Assembly: GCF_019510245.1 (NCBI RefSeq)
Contig: NZ_JAEKKT010000124.1
Coordinates: 1-64,000, forward strand
DNA from: Streptomyces sp.
Lineage (GTDB): Bacteria > Actinomycetota > Actinomycetes > Streptomycetales > Streptomycetaceae
Reading direction: 5' to 3'
Length of the DNA: 64,000 nt
Of the stretch, positions 1-8,350 are shown piece after piece (the first letter of the stretch is position 1; every line of letters begins with the position of its first letter). The position numbers were made by a program, and so were the translations under genes. The notes beneath the pieces were generated by a model, which saw only the letters and a program-made list of their open reading frames with translations, did not search any database and was not told the origin of the DNA.

Positions 1-30
1 CGGCGTCAGCGGGGCATTACGGTGGGACAT
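1..30 (-). CDS. IS481-like transposase, first ten residues only
   Basis: Only the amino terminus is present, reading MSHRNAPLTP from ATG at 30 to the window edge. An AGGAGG sequence sits seven bases before the start. The DDE catalytic core lies beyond the edge, so activity cannot be assessed. The family call rests on this short start plus the terminal-repeat-like sequence at 113-139. Confidence 0.55.
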   Translation of the reverse strand, partial: MSHRNAPLTP

Positions 31-139
31 GAGGGCCTCCTGCGGTCGGGCGTAGATGTCGCAATCCACACCGAACCCAGAAGGCCCTCACCTGTTCAAG
101 CACCCAGCCCGCGTGTCACCAACGTCCCGGGACAGCACA
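1..139 (-). mobile_element. Right end of an IS481-family-like insertion sequence (cut by window edge)
   Basis: Read from the minus strand, the segment ends at 139 with TGTGCTGTCCCGGGACGTTG, a TGT-initial terminus like those of IS481-type elements in actinomycetes. About 110 bases further in is an AGGAGG ribosome site and an ATG at 30 opening a frame that starts MSHRNAPLTP, a start I associate with IS481 transposases. The other end and any target duplication lie outside the window, so completeness cannot be judged. Confidence 0.65.
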
Positions 140-163
140 TCTAGCGCGGTGACCGCACAGGCC

Positions 164-193
164 CGTCGGGTGGGTCCCGGAGCCCACCCGACG
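164..193. terminator. Perfect 11-bp hairpin, likely terminator
   Basis: CGTCGGGTGGG at 164-174 pairs perfectly with CCCACCCGACG at 183-193 around an eight-base loop. It lies about 90 bases past the stop of the small minus-strand gene at 286 and just outside the IS end, so it could stop that transcript. There is no clear T-run. A partial copy of the right arm (CCCACCCGAC) follows at about 199. Confidence 0.5.
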
Positions 194-285
194 GCAGCCC
201 ACCCGACAGCCGCCCGTGCGGCGGCCGGACGCGCTGCGAGCACGCATCTGCACCGCTCACAGGGCCCGGCGGCACGCGGCGGCCG

Positions 286-594
286 TCACCCCTCGGCGGC
301 GGCCCTGCGGATCCGCGGCTCGAACTCCCGCCGCACGTAGACGTCGAACGGCTCGGACAGCGCGCCGTCGATGACGTGCCGTACCCGGTGTTCCGCCGCG
401 AAGTCCTTGATCGCCGCGCGGGATCCGGGTCCCACGCCGCCGCCGATGATCAGTACGCCGAACTCCTCGGTCGCCAGGAGCTTCAGGGCCTCCTCGTCGG
501 TGCTCACCCCCTCCGCGTCGAAGCCGTCCGCGTGCAGCGTGGCGAGTACGGCCGTCACCCTCGCGGGCGTCCTTCCGAGCACCAGTGTCCTCAT
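286..594 (-). CDS. Small receiver-like hypothetical protein (102 aa)
   Basis: A small cytoplasmic protein that starts MRTLVLGRTPARVTAVLATL and alternates beta strands and helices like a truncated response-regulator or NAD-binding fold, with EEFGVLIIGGGVGPGSR in the middle. No DNA-binding or catalytic domain is visible. The start at 594 is chosen because GAGAGG lies seven bases upstream. An earlier in-frame start at 648 would run through the promoter. The gene sits behind a MerR/SoxR-type promoter (634-664), so it is probably part of a redox or small-molecule response. No specific function can be assigned. Confidence 0.7.
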   Translation of the reverse strand: MRTLVLGRTPARVTAVLATLHADGFDAEGVSTDEEALKLLATEEFGVLIIGGGVGPGSRAAIKDFAAEHRVRHVIDGALSEPFDVYVRREFEPRIRRAAAEG

Positions 595-633
595 GGTCGT
601 TTCCTCTCCGGCGGGTCGGTATCGGCACCGCCC

Positions 634-664
634 ACCGTAGAAACTCAACCGGACTTGAGGTCAA
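634..664 (-). promoter_or_regulatory. MerR/SoxR-type promoter with overlong spacer
   Basis: On the minus strand a TTGACC box (664-659) is followed 19 bases later by TACGGT (639-634). Between them is the inverted repeat CTCAA-N6-TTGAG (644-659). An overlong spacer holding a dyad is the hallmark of promoters twisted open by MerR-family activators, and the dyad resembles SoxR boxes. The transcript would start about 35-45 bases before the small gene at 594. No MerR-family gene is present in the window. Confidence 0.6.
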
Positions 665-918
665 CCCCGGCGCCCGCCCCGCGCGGGGGTTCGAAGAGTT
701 CCTCGGACACCGCCCGGACCGCGTCCACCACCAGCGGGCCACGAGTTCCAGCGGGGAGCGGCCGTCCCCGACCACCGATGTCGCCCCGACCGGCCCTCGG
801 GCCCGCGCAGCGCGAGACGGACGCACCCGAGGTCAGGGAAGCACTCGCCCCGGTCGATCGCCAGTCCGTTGCGGCGCCTCACCAGGCGGAGTTCGCGGTG
901 CAGCTGGTCGAGGCGGCC
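665..918. other. Stretch with no intact gene; probable coding debris
   Basis: Between the MerR-type promoter and the aldolase relic I see no frame with a start, ribosome site and recognisable protein. Minus-strand fragments such as [19 protein letters not shown] look like former coding sequence in shifted frames, but I cannot name the source gene. The position next to an IS end and a truncated aldolase fits deletion and decay. Confidence 0.4.
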
Positions 919-1297
919 GATGCTGTGCGGCGTACCCCACCGCCACCACGGAGTGGGCGACCGAGAGGGAGAGGTTCTCGTGGGCGTGGATGCCGATCTG
1001 GGTCCCCGGGTCGAGCACGTCCCGGTAGGCGCGGATCCGGTCGCGGACGCCGTCCATGGTGAGCCGGCCTCCGGAGTCGGTGACGTAGACGCAGTGCGCG
1101 CCGTAGGACTCCATCAGCCTGGCCTGCTCGGCGAGGACGGGCGAGGGCGCCATGTGGGCCATCACCAGGGAGCCCGCGACGTCCATGCCCAACTCCCGTG
1201 CGGTGGCGATGTGCTGGGCCGCCACGTCCGCCTCGGTGCAGTGGGTGGCGATGCGCACCGAGCGGACGCCTCGGGCGTAGGCCCGCCCGAGCTCTAG
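919..1297 (-). pseudogene. Internal fragment of 4-hydroxy-2-oxovalerate aldolase
   Basis: Reading down from 1297, the frame gives [20 protein letters not shown], then [37 protein letters not shown] and [19 protein letters not shown]. These match the middle of the DmpG/MhpE/BphI aldolase barrel, which cleaves 4-hydroxy-2-oxovalerate to pyruvate and acetaldehyde in meta-cleavage pathways. The amino-terminal metal-site region and the carboxy-terminal half (normally about 340 residues in total) are missing. Homology stops near 919 and the sequence continues in another frame. No partner acetaldehyde dehydrogenase is nearby. It is a dead remnant of an aromatic-degradation cluster. Confidence 0.75.
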
Positions 1298-1305
1298 CGT
1301 CGTCC

Positions 1306-2457
1306 ATGTGGAAATCGGTGCGGCGCGCCGCGTGGGCCACGGCCCATCTCTTCCTGGCCGCCGCGATGGCCTTCGGTATGTGGATCTTCGTCACCGTCCT
1401 GCTGATCACCGCGATCGGCATGCTGGCGGTCGTCGGTGCCTGGCTGCTGCCCGAGACCGTGCTGCTGGTCCGGCGGATCGCGGGGGCCAAGCGGAGCCTG
1501 ACCGCCACCTGGACCGGGGTGAAGATCCCCGAGGTGTACCAGCCGCTGACCGGGACGATGCGCGAGCGGATCGTCAGGGCCGTGCGGGATCCCGGCACCC
1601 GTACCGACGCGCGCTGGATGGCCGCGTACTGGTTCTACGGCGCGCTGCTCGCCCTCGCCGTGCCGCTGTGGCCGCTGGGGCTGGTCGTCGACGGCCTGTG
1701 GTGCGGGCTGCTGCGCCGCGAGGCGCTCGTCCTGCCGCTGATCGTGCGGCTCGCGGACCTGGAGGCCGACTGGTCGACCGCGCTGCTCAAGCCGTCCCCG
1801 CAGGCGCAGCTGACGGCCCGGGTCGAGGAACTGGCCGCGACCCGCGCCGACGCCATCGCCGCGCACGAGGCGGAGCTGCGCCGCATCGAGCGGGACCTGC
1901 ACGACGGCACGCAGGCGCAGCTGGTGGCGCTGTCCATGCGCATCGGGCTGGCCCGGCGCGCCTACGGCGGGGACCGCGAGACCGGCCGGCGGCTCCTCGA
2001 CGAGGCCCAGGAACAGGCCGAGAAGGCGCTGGTGGAACTGCGGCAGGTGGTGCGCGGCATCCATCCGCCGATCCTCAGCGACCGCGGCCTGACCGGCGCC
2101 GTGCGGGCGCTGGCGGCGGGCAGCGGCCTCGAGGTGACCTTGGACGACGACGGCCTGGGCCAGGGGGCCCGGGCGCCCGCGGCGGTGGAGGCGGCCGCCT
2201 ACTTCGCGGTGGCCGAGTCGCTGACCAACGTCGCCAAGTACAGCGGGGTGCCCCGGGCCGAGGTCCGGCTGGTCCGGGTCCGCCGCGGCCTCAGGGTGCT
2301 GGTCCGGGACGAGGGGCGCGGCGGCGCGGACGAGGCCGGCGGCTCCGGGCTGCTCGGTATGCGGCGGCGGGTCGCCGCCCTCGACGGAACCCTGGAAGTG
2401 TCCAGCCCGGTCGGCGGGCCGACCGTGATCGAAGTGGAGTTGCCGTGCGTGTGGTGA
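1306..2457 (+). CDS. Sensor histidine kinase, NarL-type (HisKA_3)
   Basis: A 383-residue membrane sensor kinase. Two hydrophobic stretches lie near residues 8-45 and 108-135, within the sensor module common in Streptomyces. The phosphoacceptor motif [13 protein letters not shown] follows, with the histidine at 199, then a HATPase_c domain carrying [12 protein letters not shown] (N box) and [18 protein letters not shown] (G boxes). The ATG at 1306 is chosen because the membrane segment begins just after it. The stop overlaps the start of the response regulator by 13 bases, so the two are translationally coupled and form one two-component system. The signal it senses is unknown. Confidence 0.92.
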   Translation: MWKSVRRAAWATAHLFLAAAMAFGMWIFVTVLLITAIGMLAVVGAWLLPETVLLVRRIAGAKRSLTATWTGVKIPEVYQPLTGTMRERIVRAVRDPGTRTDARWMAAYWFYGALLALAVPLWPLGLVVDGLWCGLLRREALVLPLIVRLADLEADWSTALLKPSPQAQLTARVEELAATRADAIAAHEAELRRIERDLHDGTQAQLVALSMRIGLARRAYGGDRETGRRLLDEAQEQAEKALVELRQVVRGIHPPILSDRGLTGAVRALAAGSGLEVTLDDDGLGQGARAPAAVEAAAYFAVAESLTNVAKYSGVPRAEVRLVRVRRGLRVLVRDEGRGGADEAGGSGLLGMRRRVAALDGTLEVSSPVGGPTVIEVELPCVW

Positions 2458-3098
2458 TCGCCGAGGACAACGCCCTCCTGCGGGAGGGACTGGTCCTGCT
2501 GCTGACCTCGGCCGGGCACGAGGTCGTGGCCGTCGCCGGCAGCGGGCCCGAGATCATGCCCGCGCTCCTGGAGCACCGGCCGGACGTGGCCGTCCTCGAC
2601 GTGCGGATGCCCCCGGGCTTCCGGGACGAGGGGCTGCGGGCGGCGCTGGCGGCCCGGGAGCGGATACCCGGGCTGCCGGTCCTGGTGCTCTCGCAGTACG
2701 TCGAGGAGTCGTACGCGAGTGAGCTGCTGGGCGGCGGGACCAGCGGGACCGGGTATCTGCTCAAGGACCGGGTCGGCCGGGTCGACGAGTTCCTCGACGC
2801 GCTGGAGCGGGTGGCCGCCGGGGGAACCGCGCTGGACCCCGAGGTCGTCACCGAGCTCCTCACCCGCCGCAAGGACTCGCCGATCGACTCGCTCACGCCC
2901 CGCGAGCGGGAGGTGCTGGGTCTGATGGCCGAGGGCCACGACAACGCGACCATCGCCGCCACGCTCGTGGTCACCGAGCGCGCGGTGCACAAGCACATCG
3001 GCAACGTGTTCCTCAAGCTCAACCTGCCGCCGAGCGACAGCGGCCACCGGCGGGTGCTGGCCGTCCTCGCCCACCTGGCCCACACGCCACAGGCCTGA
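2445..3098 (+). CDS. LuxR/NarL-family response regulator
   Basis: A 217-residue regulator beginning at GTG 2445 inside the end of the kinase gene. The receiver domain shows the acidic pair in [13 protein letters not shown], the phosphoacceptor aspartate at 52 in DVAVLDVRMP, and LLKDRVG near residue 105. A LuxR-type helix-turn-helix follows from about residue 148 (LTPREREVLGLMAEGHDNAT, then VTERAVHKHIGNVFLKLNL). The ending SDSGHRRVLAVLAHL is, as I recall, typical of regulators paired with kinases of the preceding type in Streptomyces. A possible MMPL-transporter relic lies immediately downstream on the opposite strand and may mark a lost target gene. Confidence 0.93.
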   Translation: MRVVIAEDNALLREGLVLLLTSAGHEVVAVAGSGPEIMPALLEHRPDVAVLDVRMPPGFRDEGLRAALAARERIPGLPVLVLSQYVEESYASELLGGGTSGTGYLLKDRVGRVDEFLDALERVAAGGTALDPEVVTELLTRRKDSPIDSLTPREREVLGLMAEGHDNATIAATLVVTERAVHKHIGNVFLKLNLPPSDSGHRRVLAVLAHLAHTPQA

Positions 3099-3185
3099 TC
3101 GGGACGTGGCGAATCCCACGGCGCCCAGGACCGCGGCCCACAGGACGGTGACGAACCATCGCCGGCGGAAGGCCGCACGGCCCGG
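3099..3185 (-). pseudogene. Possible amino-terminal relic of an MMPL transporter
   Basis: A minus-strand frame reads HPGRAAFRRRWFVTVLWAAV and then LGAVGFATS, which resembles the conserved start of Streptomyces MMPL transporters (GRAAFRRRW plus the first membrane helix). It then runs straight into the response-regulator gene with no transporter sequence left. MMPL genes often neighbour this type of two-component pair, which supports the reading, but only about 29 residues support it. Confidence 0.4.
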
Positions 3186-3482
3186 GTGATGAAGGCAGTT
3201 GGCATGGCGGGACAAGCCTCCACATCAGCGCTTCGCAAAGGGCGCGACGACGAGGAGCCGCTCCACGCTCCACGTGGGAGATCCGCCCTGGTCGCGGCCG
3301 GTCCGGGGAGGGGTCCGCCGCTGTGCCCCAGCCTTGCGCGGGCCGCCGGCACGCATGAGGGAGCGCCCTCCCGCATCCGGGGTGTAGCGGGCTAGACCGC
3401 CTCGGCGACGGCGAGGACCGTCGCACGGGTGGCCGACGGCCGCCTCGCGACCCTCACGGCTTCCCGGGCGTGAGGCCCGAGC
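3186..3482. other. Non-coding gap between convergent units
   Basis: About 300 bases separate the two-component pair from the end of the sialidase gene. I see no convincing gene. A short imperfect hairpin (CTCACG and CGTGAG, near 3452-3473) lies just past the sialidase stop and could help end the long operon. Confidence 0.35.
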
Positions 3483-5609
3483 TCAGCCCTGGGGACCCAG
3501 CAGGCGGATCGCGTCCGCGGCCACCACGCCGTCGGCGTCGTTGGTCAGTTCGACCGACGTGCCGAGACCGGCCTGGAGCCGGAACGCGCCGAGCGAGACC
3601 CAGGTACCGCCGCGCGGATCGGTGGTGCCCGCGGCCCGCTGGTCGATGCGTACGGTCGTGGTGGTGCCGTCCGCCTGGACGACGGTGTACGGGGCGTTGC
3701 CCGCCCGGTTGGCGGCCGGGGGGTAGGACGCCTGGATCTCGTACCGTCCGTCCTGCGGCACCGCCGGCTGCCAGCGCACCTTCCGCTCGCCCGAACCGGC
3801 GGGCGCCGTACGGTAGTTGCCCGACCAGAAGCCGGGGTCCGCCGTCGCGGCCGGCCAGCTCCCGCTGACCACGGTGAAGCCCAGCCGGTCGTTTTCCACG
3901 ACCACCTCGGCACGTACGTCGGCGGAGCCCGGTGCCTCGATCAGGCTGAGCGAGTCGAGGCCGAGCCGGGTGCCGCCGCCCCGGCCGGGTGCCGTGACCG
4001 CGCAGCGCAGGGTGTGCCGTCCGGCGCGCAGCCGGGTGGTGCCGAGGTGGGCCAGGTCGAAGCCGTCGGCCGTCTGGGCCGTGGTGTCGACGGCGTGCGC
4101 GGGGAGCCCGGTGCCCTCCACCGTGACGGTGGCCAGGGCGCCGTCCGCCGAGCGGTAGTGGCGCAGGAGCAGCTCGTAGTCGCCGGTGCGCGGCGCCCGG
4201 AAGGAGAACTCCACGGCGCCGCCCTCCTGTTCGGGAGTGAGGACCAGCCGCTCGCCACGGCGCGCGAGGGGATCGGCGACGGTCTGCACCAGGCCGCCCG
4301 TGACCTCGCGGTCCGCTTCGGCCAACGGGACGACGCACTCCCGGTAGTGGGGGCCGTGGCGCAGGCTGTCGCGGCCCCGGGTCAGCCAGTCGAGCGAGAA
4401 GCAGCAGACGTCGACCCGCTGCGGGACACTCGCCATGCCACCGTCGCAGCCGTAGAGCAGCACGATCGTGCCGTCGGACAGCCGGGCGAGATCCGAGTAG
4501 AAGGAGCGGTTCTGGTTGACGACCCGCTGGTACCGGTACGAGAAGCCCTCGTCGTAGCTGACGGCCACCGTCATGTTGTACCTGACGGGCGAGTCGGGAC
4601 GGCTGAACAGGACCCGCCCCGGCTGACGGCTGCCCGGGCCGCCGGTGTAGCGCAGCAGACCTGCGTCCACCGCGTTGAACGAGCCGGTGCTTCCGTCGAG
4701 CGCCGGCTGCGACCAGGTCGTGCCGTCGTCCGTGCTGACGGAGACGATGCGCTGGTTCTCACCGCCCGATGCGAAGCGGCCGTTGACGAGCACGGTGCCG
4801 TCGGAGCGCTGCACCAGCCGCGCCTCGTTGATGGGGTACGCGACCTGTACGGGCACCTCGCCGGTCGCCTGCCAGGTCGCGCCGTGGTCGTCGCTGTAGA
4901 TCGGGGCGACGCCGTAGTACCGCTGGGCCACCGTGTTGCCGACGATCACTCTGCGGTGCAGGCAGTTGAGCAGCAGACGGCCCGAGCGCAGCTGGAGTCC
5001 GTGGCCCGGGCCGGGGCCGTGCAGCGCCCAGTTGCAGGGGAAGGCGTCGAACAGGCCTGCCAGGCTGCGTGGTTCGCCCCAGGTCCGGCCGCTGTCCCGG
5101 CTGGAGATCACACAGAGCTCGCCGGAGTCGCCCGAGCAGGAGGTGTTCTGCGGGAGCCGGAGCGAGAGCATGTAGAAGAGGAAGACCTCCCGGGTCCCAC
5201 GGTCCACGACCAGCGCCGGGTTGCCCCAGGACTCGCCGTCGACGGAGGCGACCAGGGTGCGGCTCGCCTCCCAGGTCCGGCCGCCGTCGGTGCTGCGGCG
5301 CAGCAGCAGGTCACGCGGACCGGCGTCGCACACCTCGTGGCGCCCCTCGGTCACGGCCAGCACCGTGTCGTCGGGCAGCACGGCGAGCGCGTGGACGTGG
5401 TAGCTCACCAACGGGCCGGCCACGGAGTCCCAGAGGGTCTGCTCCTCGAAGAAGGCGCCGTGCCGGTCGGGCCGGGACGTGCGGTCGGCGGCCTGTGCCG
5501 AGGCTGCGAGGGCCGCGGGCCCCAGTGCGGCGGTGGCCGTGGCGCCGACGACGCCCAGGGCGAAGGATCTGCGGTTCATGGCGGTGCGGTCCGGTCTGTC
5601 GTCGGACAT
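3483..5609 (-). CDS. Tat-exported sialidase-like (BNR) hydrolase with golvesin-type carboxy terminus
   Basis: A 708-residue secreted enzyme. A twin-arginine signal (MNRRSFALGVVGATATAALG) begins at residue 11. The catalytic region carries four Asp-box repeats, RSTDGGRTW, SRDSGRTW, YSDDHGATW and VSTDDGTTW, typical of six-bladed sialidase propellers. About residues 420-540 form a beta-sandwich carbohydrate-binding-like region. The last 135 residues, from VVENDRLGFTVVSG to VELTNDADGVVAADAIRLL, match golvesin-type domains that bind cell surfaces or polymers. The start at 5609 is backed by AAAGGGG. It is the last gene of the LacI operon and would release terminal acidic sugars outside the cell. The true substrate could be sialic acid or another nonulosonate or uronate. 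Confidence 0.85.
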   Translation of the reverse strand: MSDDRPDRTAMNRRSFALGVVGATATAALGPAALAASAQAADRTSRPDRHGAFFEEQTLWDSVAGPLVSYHVHALAVLPDDTVLAVTEGRHEVCDAGPRDLLLRRSTDGGRTWEASRTLVASVDGESWGNPALVVDRGTREVFLFYMLSLRLPQNTSCSGDSGELCVISSRDSGRTWGEPRSLAGLFDAFPCNWALHGPGPGHGLQLRSGRLLLNCLHRRVIVGNTVAQRYYGVAPIYSDDHGATWQATGEVPVQVAYPINEARLVQRSDGTVLVNGRFASGGENQRIVSVSTDDGTTWSQPALDGSTGSFNAVDAGLLRYTGGPGSRQPGRVLFSRPDSPVRYNMTVAVSYDEGFSYRYQRVVNQNRSFYSDLARLSDGTIVLLYGCDGGMASVPQRVDVCCFSLDWLTRGRDSLRHGPHYRECVVPLAEADREVTGGLVQTVADPLARRGERLVLTPEQEGGAVEFSFRAPRTGDYELLLRHYRSADGALATVTVEGTGLPAHAVDTTAQTADGFDLAHLGTTRLRAGRHTLRCAVTAPGRGGGTRLGLDSLSLIEAPGSADVRAEVVVENDRLGFTVVSGSWPAATADPGFWSGNYRTAPAGSGERKVRWQPAVPQDGRYEIQASYPPAANRAGNAPYTVVQADGTTTTVRIDQRAAGTTDPRGGTWVSLGAFRLQAGLGTSVELTNDADGVVAADAIRLLGPQG

Positions 5610-5675
5610 GGGGCCACCCCTTTCGGGCGGAACGGAGGGGGTACGACGGGAGAGGGCACCGGTGGGGACACGGGA

Positions 5676-6737
5676 TCAGGCGCGTACGAGGTGCGCGTCG
5701 AGGGGGGCGAGCAGGTCGTGCAGCGCCTTCCGCTCCCCCGCGGAGCACGGTGTGAAGGGCGCCGCGGCATACGGCGGGCACAGTCCGCGTGCGGCCAGGA
5801 CGGCCTTCACCGCCGGCACGCCGGGGCGTACGGTGTGCAACTCCAGTACCGCGTCGAGCAGTTGCTGCGCACGCCGGGCGTCCTCGGCCCTGCCGTCGCG
5901 GTGCGCCCGGAAGAGCTCGGCGGTCACCGCGGGCGCCAGGTTGGCCACCCCGAGGACGACTCCGTCGGCCCCGAGCCGCAGCGCGTCGAGTGCCTGCCGC
6001 TCCGCGCCCTGGCTGACCCCGAAGTCGTCGCGCCGCCGGGCCGCCGCGAGGGCGTGGCCGAACAGTGCGGGGTCGCCCGAGCTGTCCTTCATGCCCACCA
6101 GGTGCGGCAGTCCGGTCAGTTCGTCGAGCAGGGCGGGGGTCAGCGGGTTGCCGTAGCGGGGCGCGTGGTAGGCGACGACGGGAGCACCGAGGCCGGCGAA
6201 GGCGGCGTAGTGGGTGACGATCTCGTCGTGCCGGTGGTGGAAGTAGAGCGGCGGGCTGAGCACCAGCGCGTCCGGCGCGGCGGGGCGCACGGCCGCCGCG
6301 CGGGCCAGCGCCTCGGCGGTGCCGGCTGCCGTGACGTTCACCAGCACCGGCCCGCCGCCGGTGAGTTCACGCCAGCGCCGGGCCACCCCGACGGCGAACG
6401 TGCCGAGTTCCGCCGTGGGCAGCAGCGGACCCTCGCCGTTGCTGCCGAAGAGCATGAGACCGCGGGCGCCGGCTGCCGCGAGTGCACGGAGCAGGGCGTC
6501 GGCGGCCGGGGCCGAGGGGTGTCCGGGGCGGTCCATCGGGGTGACCAGCGGCACGATCACACCACTCAGTAGCGCGCGTCCGTCGATCTGCCCCCTCTCT
6601 TCGCTGGGCAAGTGCTCGACCGTCGTCTGCCGTTGTTTCGCTGCGGCCGCGTCGTGGTCGGCCGCGCCCCGCGGCGGAGCCGCACATCGATGCAGCCCCG
6701 CGCCCCTTCGGGGCGCTTCGTTCGCCTGACCACCCAT
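5676..6737 (-). CDS. DapA/NanA-superfamily aldolase or lyase with repeat-encoded leader
   Basis: A 353-residue protein of the dihydrodipicolinate synthase/N-acetylneuraminate lyase superfamily. The barrel starts at LLSGVIVPLVTPMDRPG, with the carboxylate-binding loop as GSNGEG, a tyrosine in VVAYHAPRYGNP and the Schiff-base lysine in LVGMKDSSGD. These enzymes split or form pyruvate adducts, and in this operon a lyase acting on a nonulosonate-like acid is more likely than lysine biosynthesis. The ATG at 6737 shares its A with the TGA of the upstream gene. The first 50 or so residues are unusual: residues 7-32 are encoded by a Streptomyces palindromic repeat (6640-6717). A TTG further in could be the original start. 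Confidence 0.82.
   Translation of the reverse strand: MGGQANEAPRRGAGLHRCAAPPRGAADHDAAAAKQRQTTVEHLPSEERGQIDGRALLSGVIVPLVTPMDRPGHPSAPAADALLRALAAAGARGLMLFGSNGEGPLLPTAELGTFAVGVARRWRELTGGGPVLVNVTAAGTAEALARAAAVRPAAPDALVLSPPLYFHHRHDEIVTHYAAFAGLGAPVVAYHAPRYGNPLTPALLDELTGLPHLVGMKDSSGDPALFGHALAAARRRDDFGVSQGAERQALDALRLGADGVVLGVANLAPAVTAELFRAHRDGRAEDARRAQQLLDAVLELHTVRPGVPAVKAVLAARGLCPPYAAAPFTPCSAGERKALHDLLAPLDAHLVRA
6640..6717. repeat. Streptomyces palindromic repeat, copy 1, in frame inside a gene
   Basis: This 78-base stretch is nearly identical to 9950-10027. It ends in the hairpin GCGCCCCTTCGGGGCGC and contains a GCGGCGGAGCCGC palindrome next to CACATCGATGCAGC. I recognise the pattern as a repeat usually found between Streptomyces genes. 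Here it is translated on the minus strand, giving RRGAGLHRCAAPPRGA near the start of the lyase. Confidence 0.8.
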
Positions 6738-8350
6738 CAGTACCCCTTGACCTCGGGCCAGGCCAGTTCGACGCCGGCGCGGGTGAGTTCGTCCTGGAAG
6801 CGGCGCAACACCTCGCCATCCTCGTACACCTGCTCGACCTCCAGCCGGTTGTCGAGGCAGTACGCGGCCAGCGACCCGGCCGCCTCGCCGATGTTCCACT
6901 CGACGGGGTGCAGCCGGTAACAGCCGTTGGTGATGTGGGTGGTGCCGATGTTCTTGCACACCGGCAGCAGGTTCCGCATCCGCACGGGCAGCAGGGCGCC
7001 CAGCGGGATCTGGAAGGGGCTGCTGGCCACGTCGATGTAGGTGTCGCCGCCGGTGGAGGGATGCAGGTCGATCCGGTACATCCCGATGCCGACCGAGTCC
7101 GGGTAGCGCACCGCGCCGTGCTCGCCGCGCACGGCGAGGGACAGGTCCTGTTCGACGATCCGGCGCCGGGCGACGATCCGGCGTGACTCCCGGATGTACG
7201 GCGCCTTGGCCAGCCCGTCGGCCGTGCCCAGCACGTCGCCGCGGAGCCGCAGACCGGGCCAGCCGGTGCCGCCGTCCGGGCGGGGGGCCTCGGTCTGGAG
7301 CCAGTGGAGCATGCTCAGGCTCAGCTCGCGGGCTCCGGCCAGGTGCCGATCCCGTTCCTTGTCGTCCACCCCGATCAGCGGACCTGGCAGGTAGTCGATC
7401 ATGGGCCAGTTGACGATGGTCACGTCGCTCGCGGCGAACCCCGGCCGGTACAGCTTCCGGGAGAACACCCGGCGGAACTCCCACAGTTCCTTGTCGCCCG
7501 CATCCTTGCTCTGGTCGGCGACGACCGGCCCCGACTCGGCGTTCGGGGTGAAGGCGCGCGGTACGGTCTCCAGTGTCCGCGGGTCGGGCGCGTTCAGGCT
7601 CAGCAGCCGGTTCGGCCACTGCGGGGGGCGGTAGGCGGCCCAGCGGTCGTAGCCGGCCGGCCTGTCGACGGTGTGGTCCTCTCCGGCCACGTGGTCGACG
7701 GCGAACACCCATGAGAACGCCTGCATGTTGGCCGGCTGGGCCGCGTCGGGCGCACTCGGCTCGCCGGTGTCCCCCCGCGACTCGAAGCCCGTCACATGCT
7801 CGGTGCCGGTCAGCGGCAGCAGGTCGCCCAGTTCCGTGGCGTCCAGGACGTACGGCGCCGACACCTCGACCCGCGTGCCGTCCGGGCCTTCGACGGCCAC
7901 GGACCGTACCCGGTCACCGTCCACGGAAGCGGCCACCGGCCGGTGCCGGTACAGGATCCGCAGCCGGCCTGCGGCCAGGTAGGGCGCGACCATGGCCGTC
8001 AGGACGGCGGCGCCGACCCGCGGTTCGTGGCACAACGGGCTCACCCGGCCCTCGCCCGGGTTGAGATACCGGCGCCGTCTGGCCTCCTCGGTGAGCGGGT
8101 ACCAGGTCCGGTAGTGCTCGCGGACCGCCTCGCGCAGCGCGCGGTAGGTGCGGGTGGCGCCGAACTGCTCGATCCAGGCGTGCTCGTCGGGCGGTACGCC
8201 CTGGCTGGTGAGCTGACCGCCGATCCAGTCGGTCTCCTCGGTGAGCAGCACCGACCGCCCCCGGTCGAGGGCGGCCAGCGCCGCGGCCACCCCGCCGAGT
8301 CCCCCGCCCACGACGAGGATGTCCGTGGCCGCCGATGTCGGCGCGCTCAT
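6737..8350 (-). CDS. FAD-dependent oxidoreductase (FAD_oxidored family)
   Basis: A 537-residue cytoplasmic flavoprotein with no signal peptide. The FAD-binding motif is at residues 12-30 (ILVVGGGLGGVAAALAALDR), followed by TDWIGGQLTSQGVPPDEHAW and a second cofactor contact near VLDATELGDLLPL. The carboxy end, with KNIGTTHITNGCYRLHPVEW and IGEAAG, is typical of the PF12831 group, which is often found in polysaccharide and sugar-acid gene clusters. It starts four bases inside the end of the glycosidase gene (ATGA). It probably oxidises a hydroxyl of an imported sugar or sugar acid. The precise substrate is not evident. Confidence 0.88.
   Translation of the reverse strand: MSAPTSAATDILVVGGGLGGVAAALAALDRGRSVLLTEETDWIGGQLTSQGVPPDEHAWIEQFGATRTYRALREAVREHYRTWYPLTEEARRRRYLNPGEGRVSPLCHEPRVGAAVLTAMVAPYLAAGRLRILYRHRPVAASVDGDRVRSVAVEGPDGTRVEVSAPYVLDATELGDLLPLTGTEHVTGFESRGDTGEPSAPDAAQPANMQAFSWVFAVDHVAGEDHTVDRPAGYDRWAAYRPPQWPNRLLSLNAPDPRTLETVPRAFTPNAESGPVVADQSKDAGDKELWEFRRVFSRKLYRPGFAASDVTIVNWPMIDYLPGPLIGVDDKERDRHLAGARELSLSMLHWLQTEAPRPDGGTGWPGLRLRGDVLGTADGLAKAPYIRESRRIVARRRIVEQDLSLAVRGEHGAVRYPDSVGIGMYRIDLHPSTGGDTYIDVASSPFQIPLGALLPVRMRNLLPVCKNIGTTHITNGCYRLHPVEWNIGEAAGSLAAYCLDNRLEVEQVYEDGEVLRRFQDELTRAGVELAWPEVKGY

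Noticed and set aside
56..340. A plus-strand open frame of 94 codons at the left end
   Set aside because: It crosses the IS terminus and is Ala/Pro/Arg rich, with no ribosome site and no recognisable domain.
5676..6737. Dihydrodipicolinate synthase for lysine
   Set aside because: The gene is embedded in a LacI-controlled glycan operon, so a catabolic lyase of the same superfamily is more likely.
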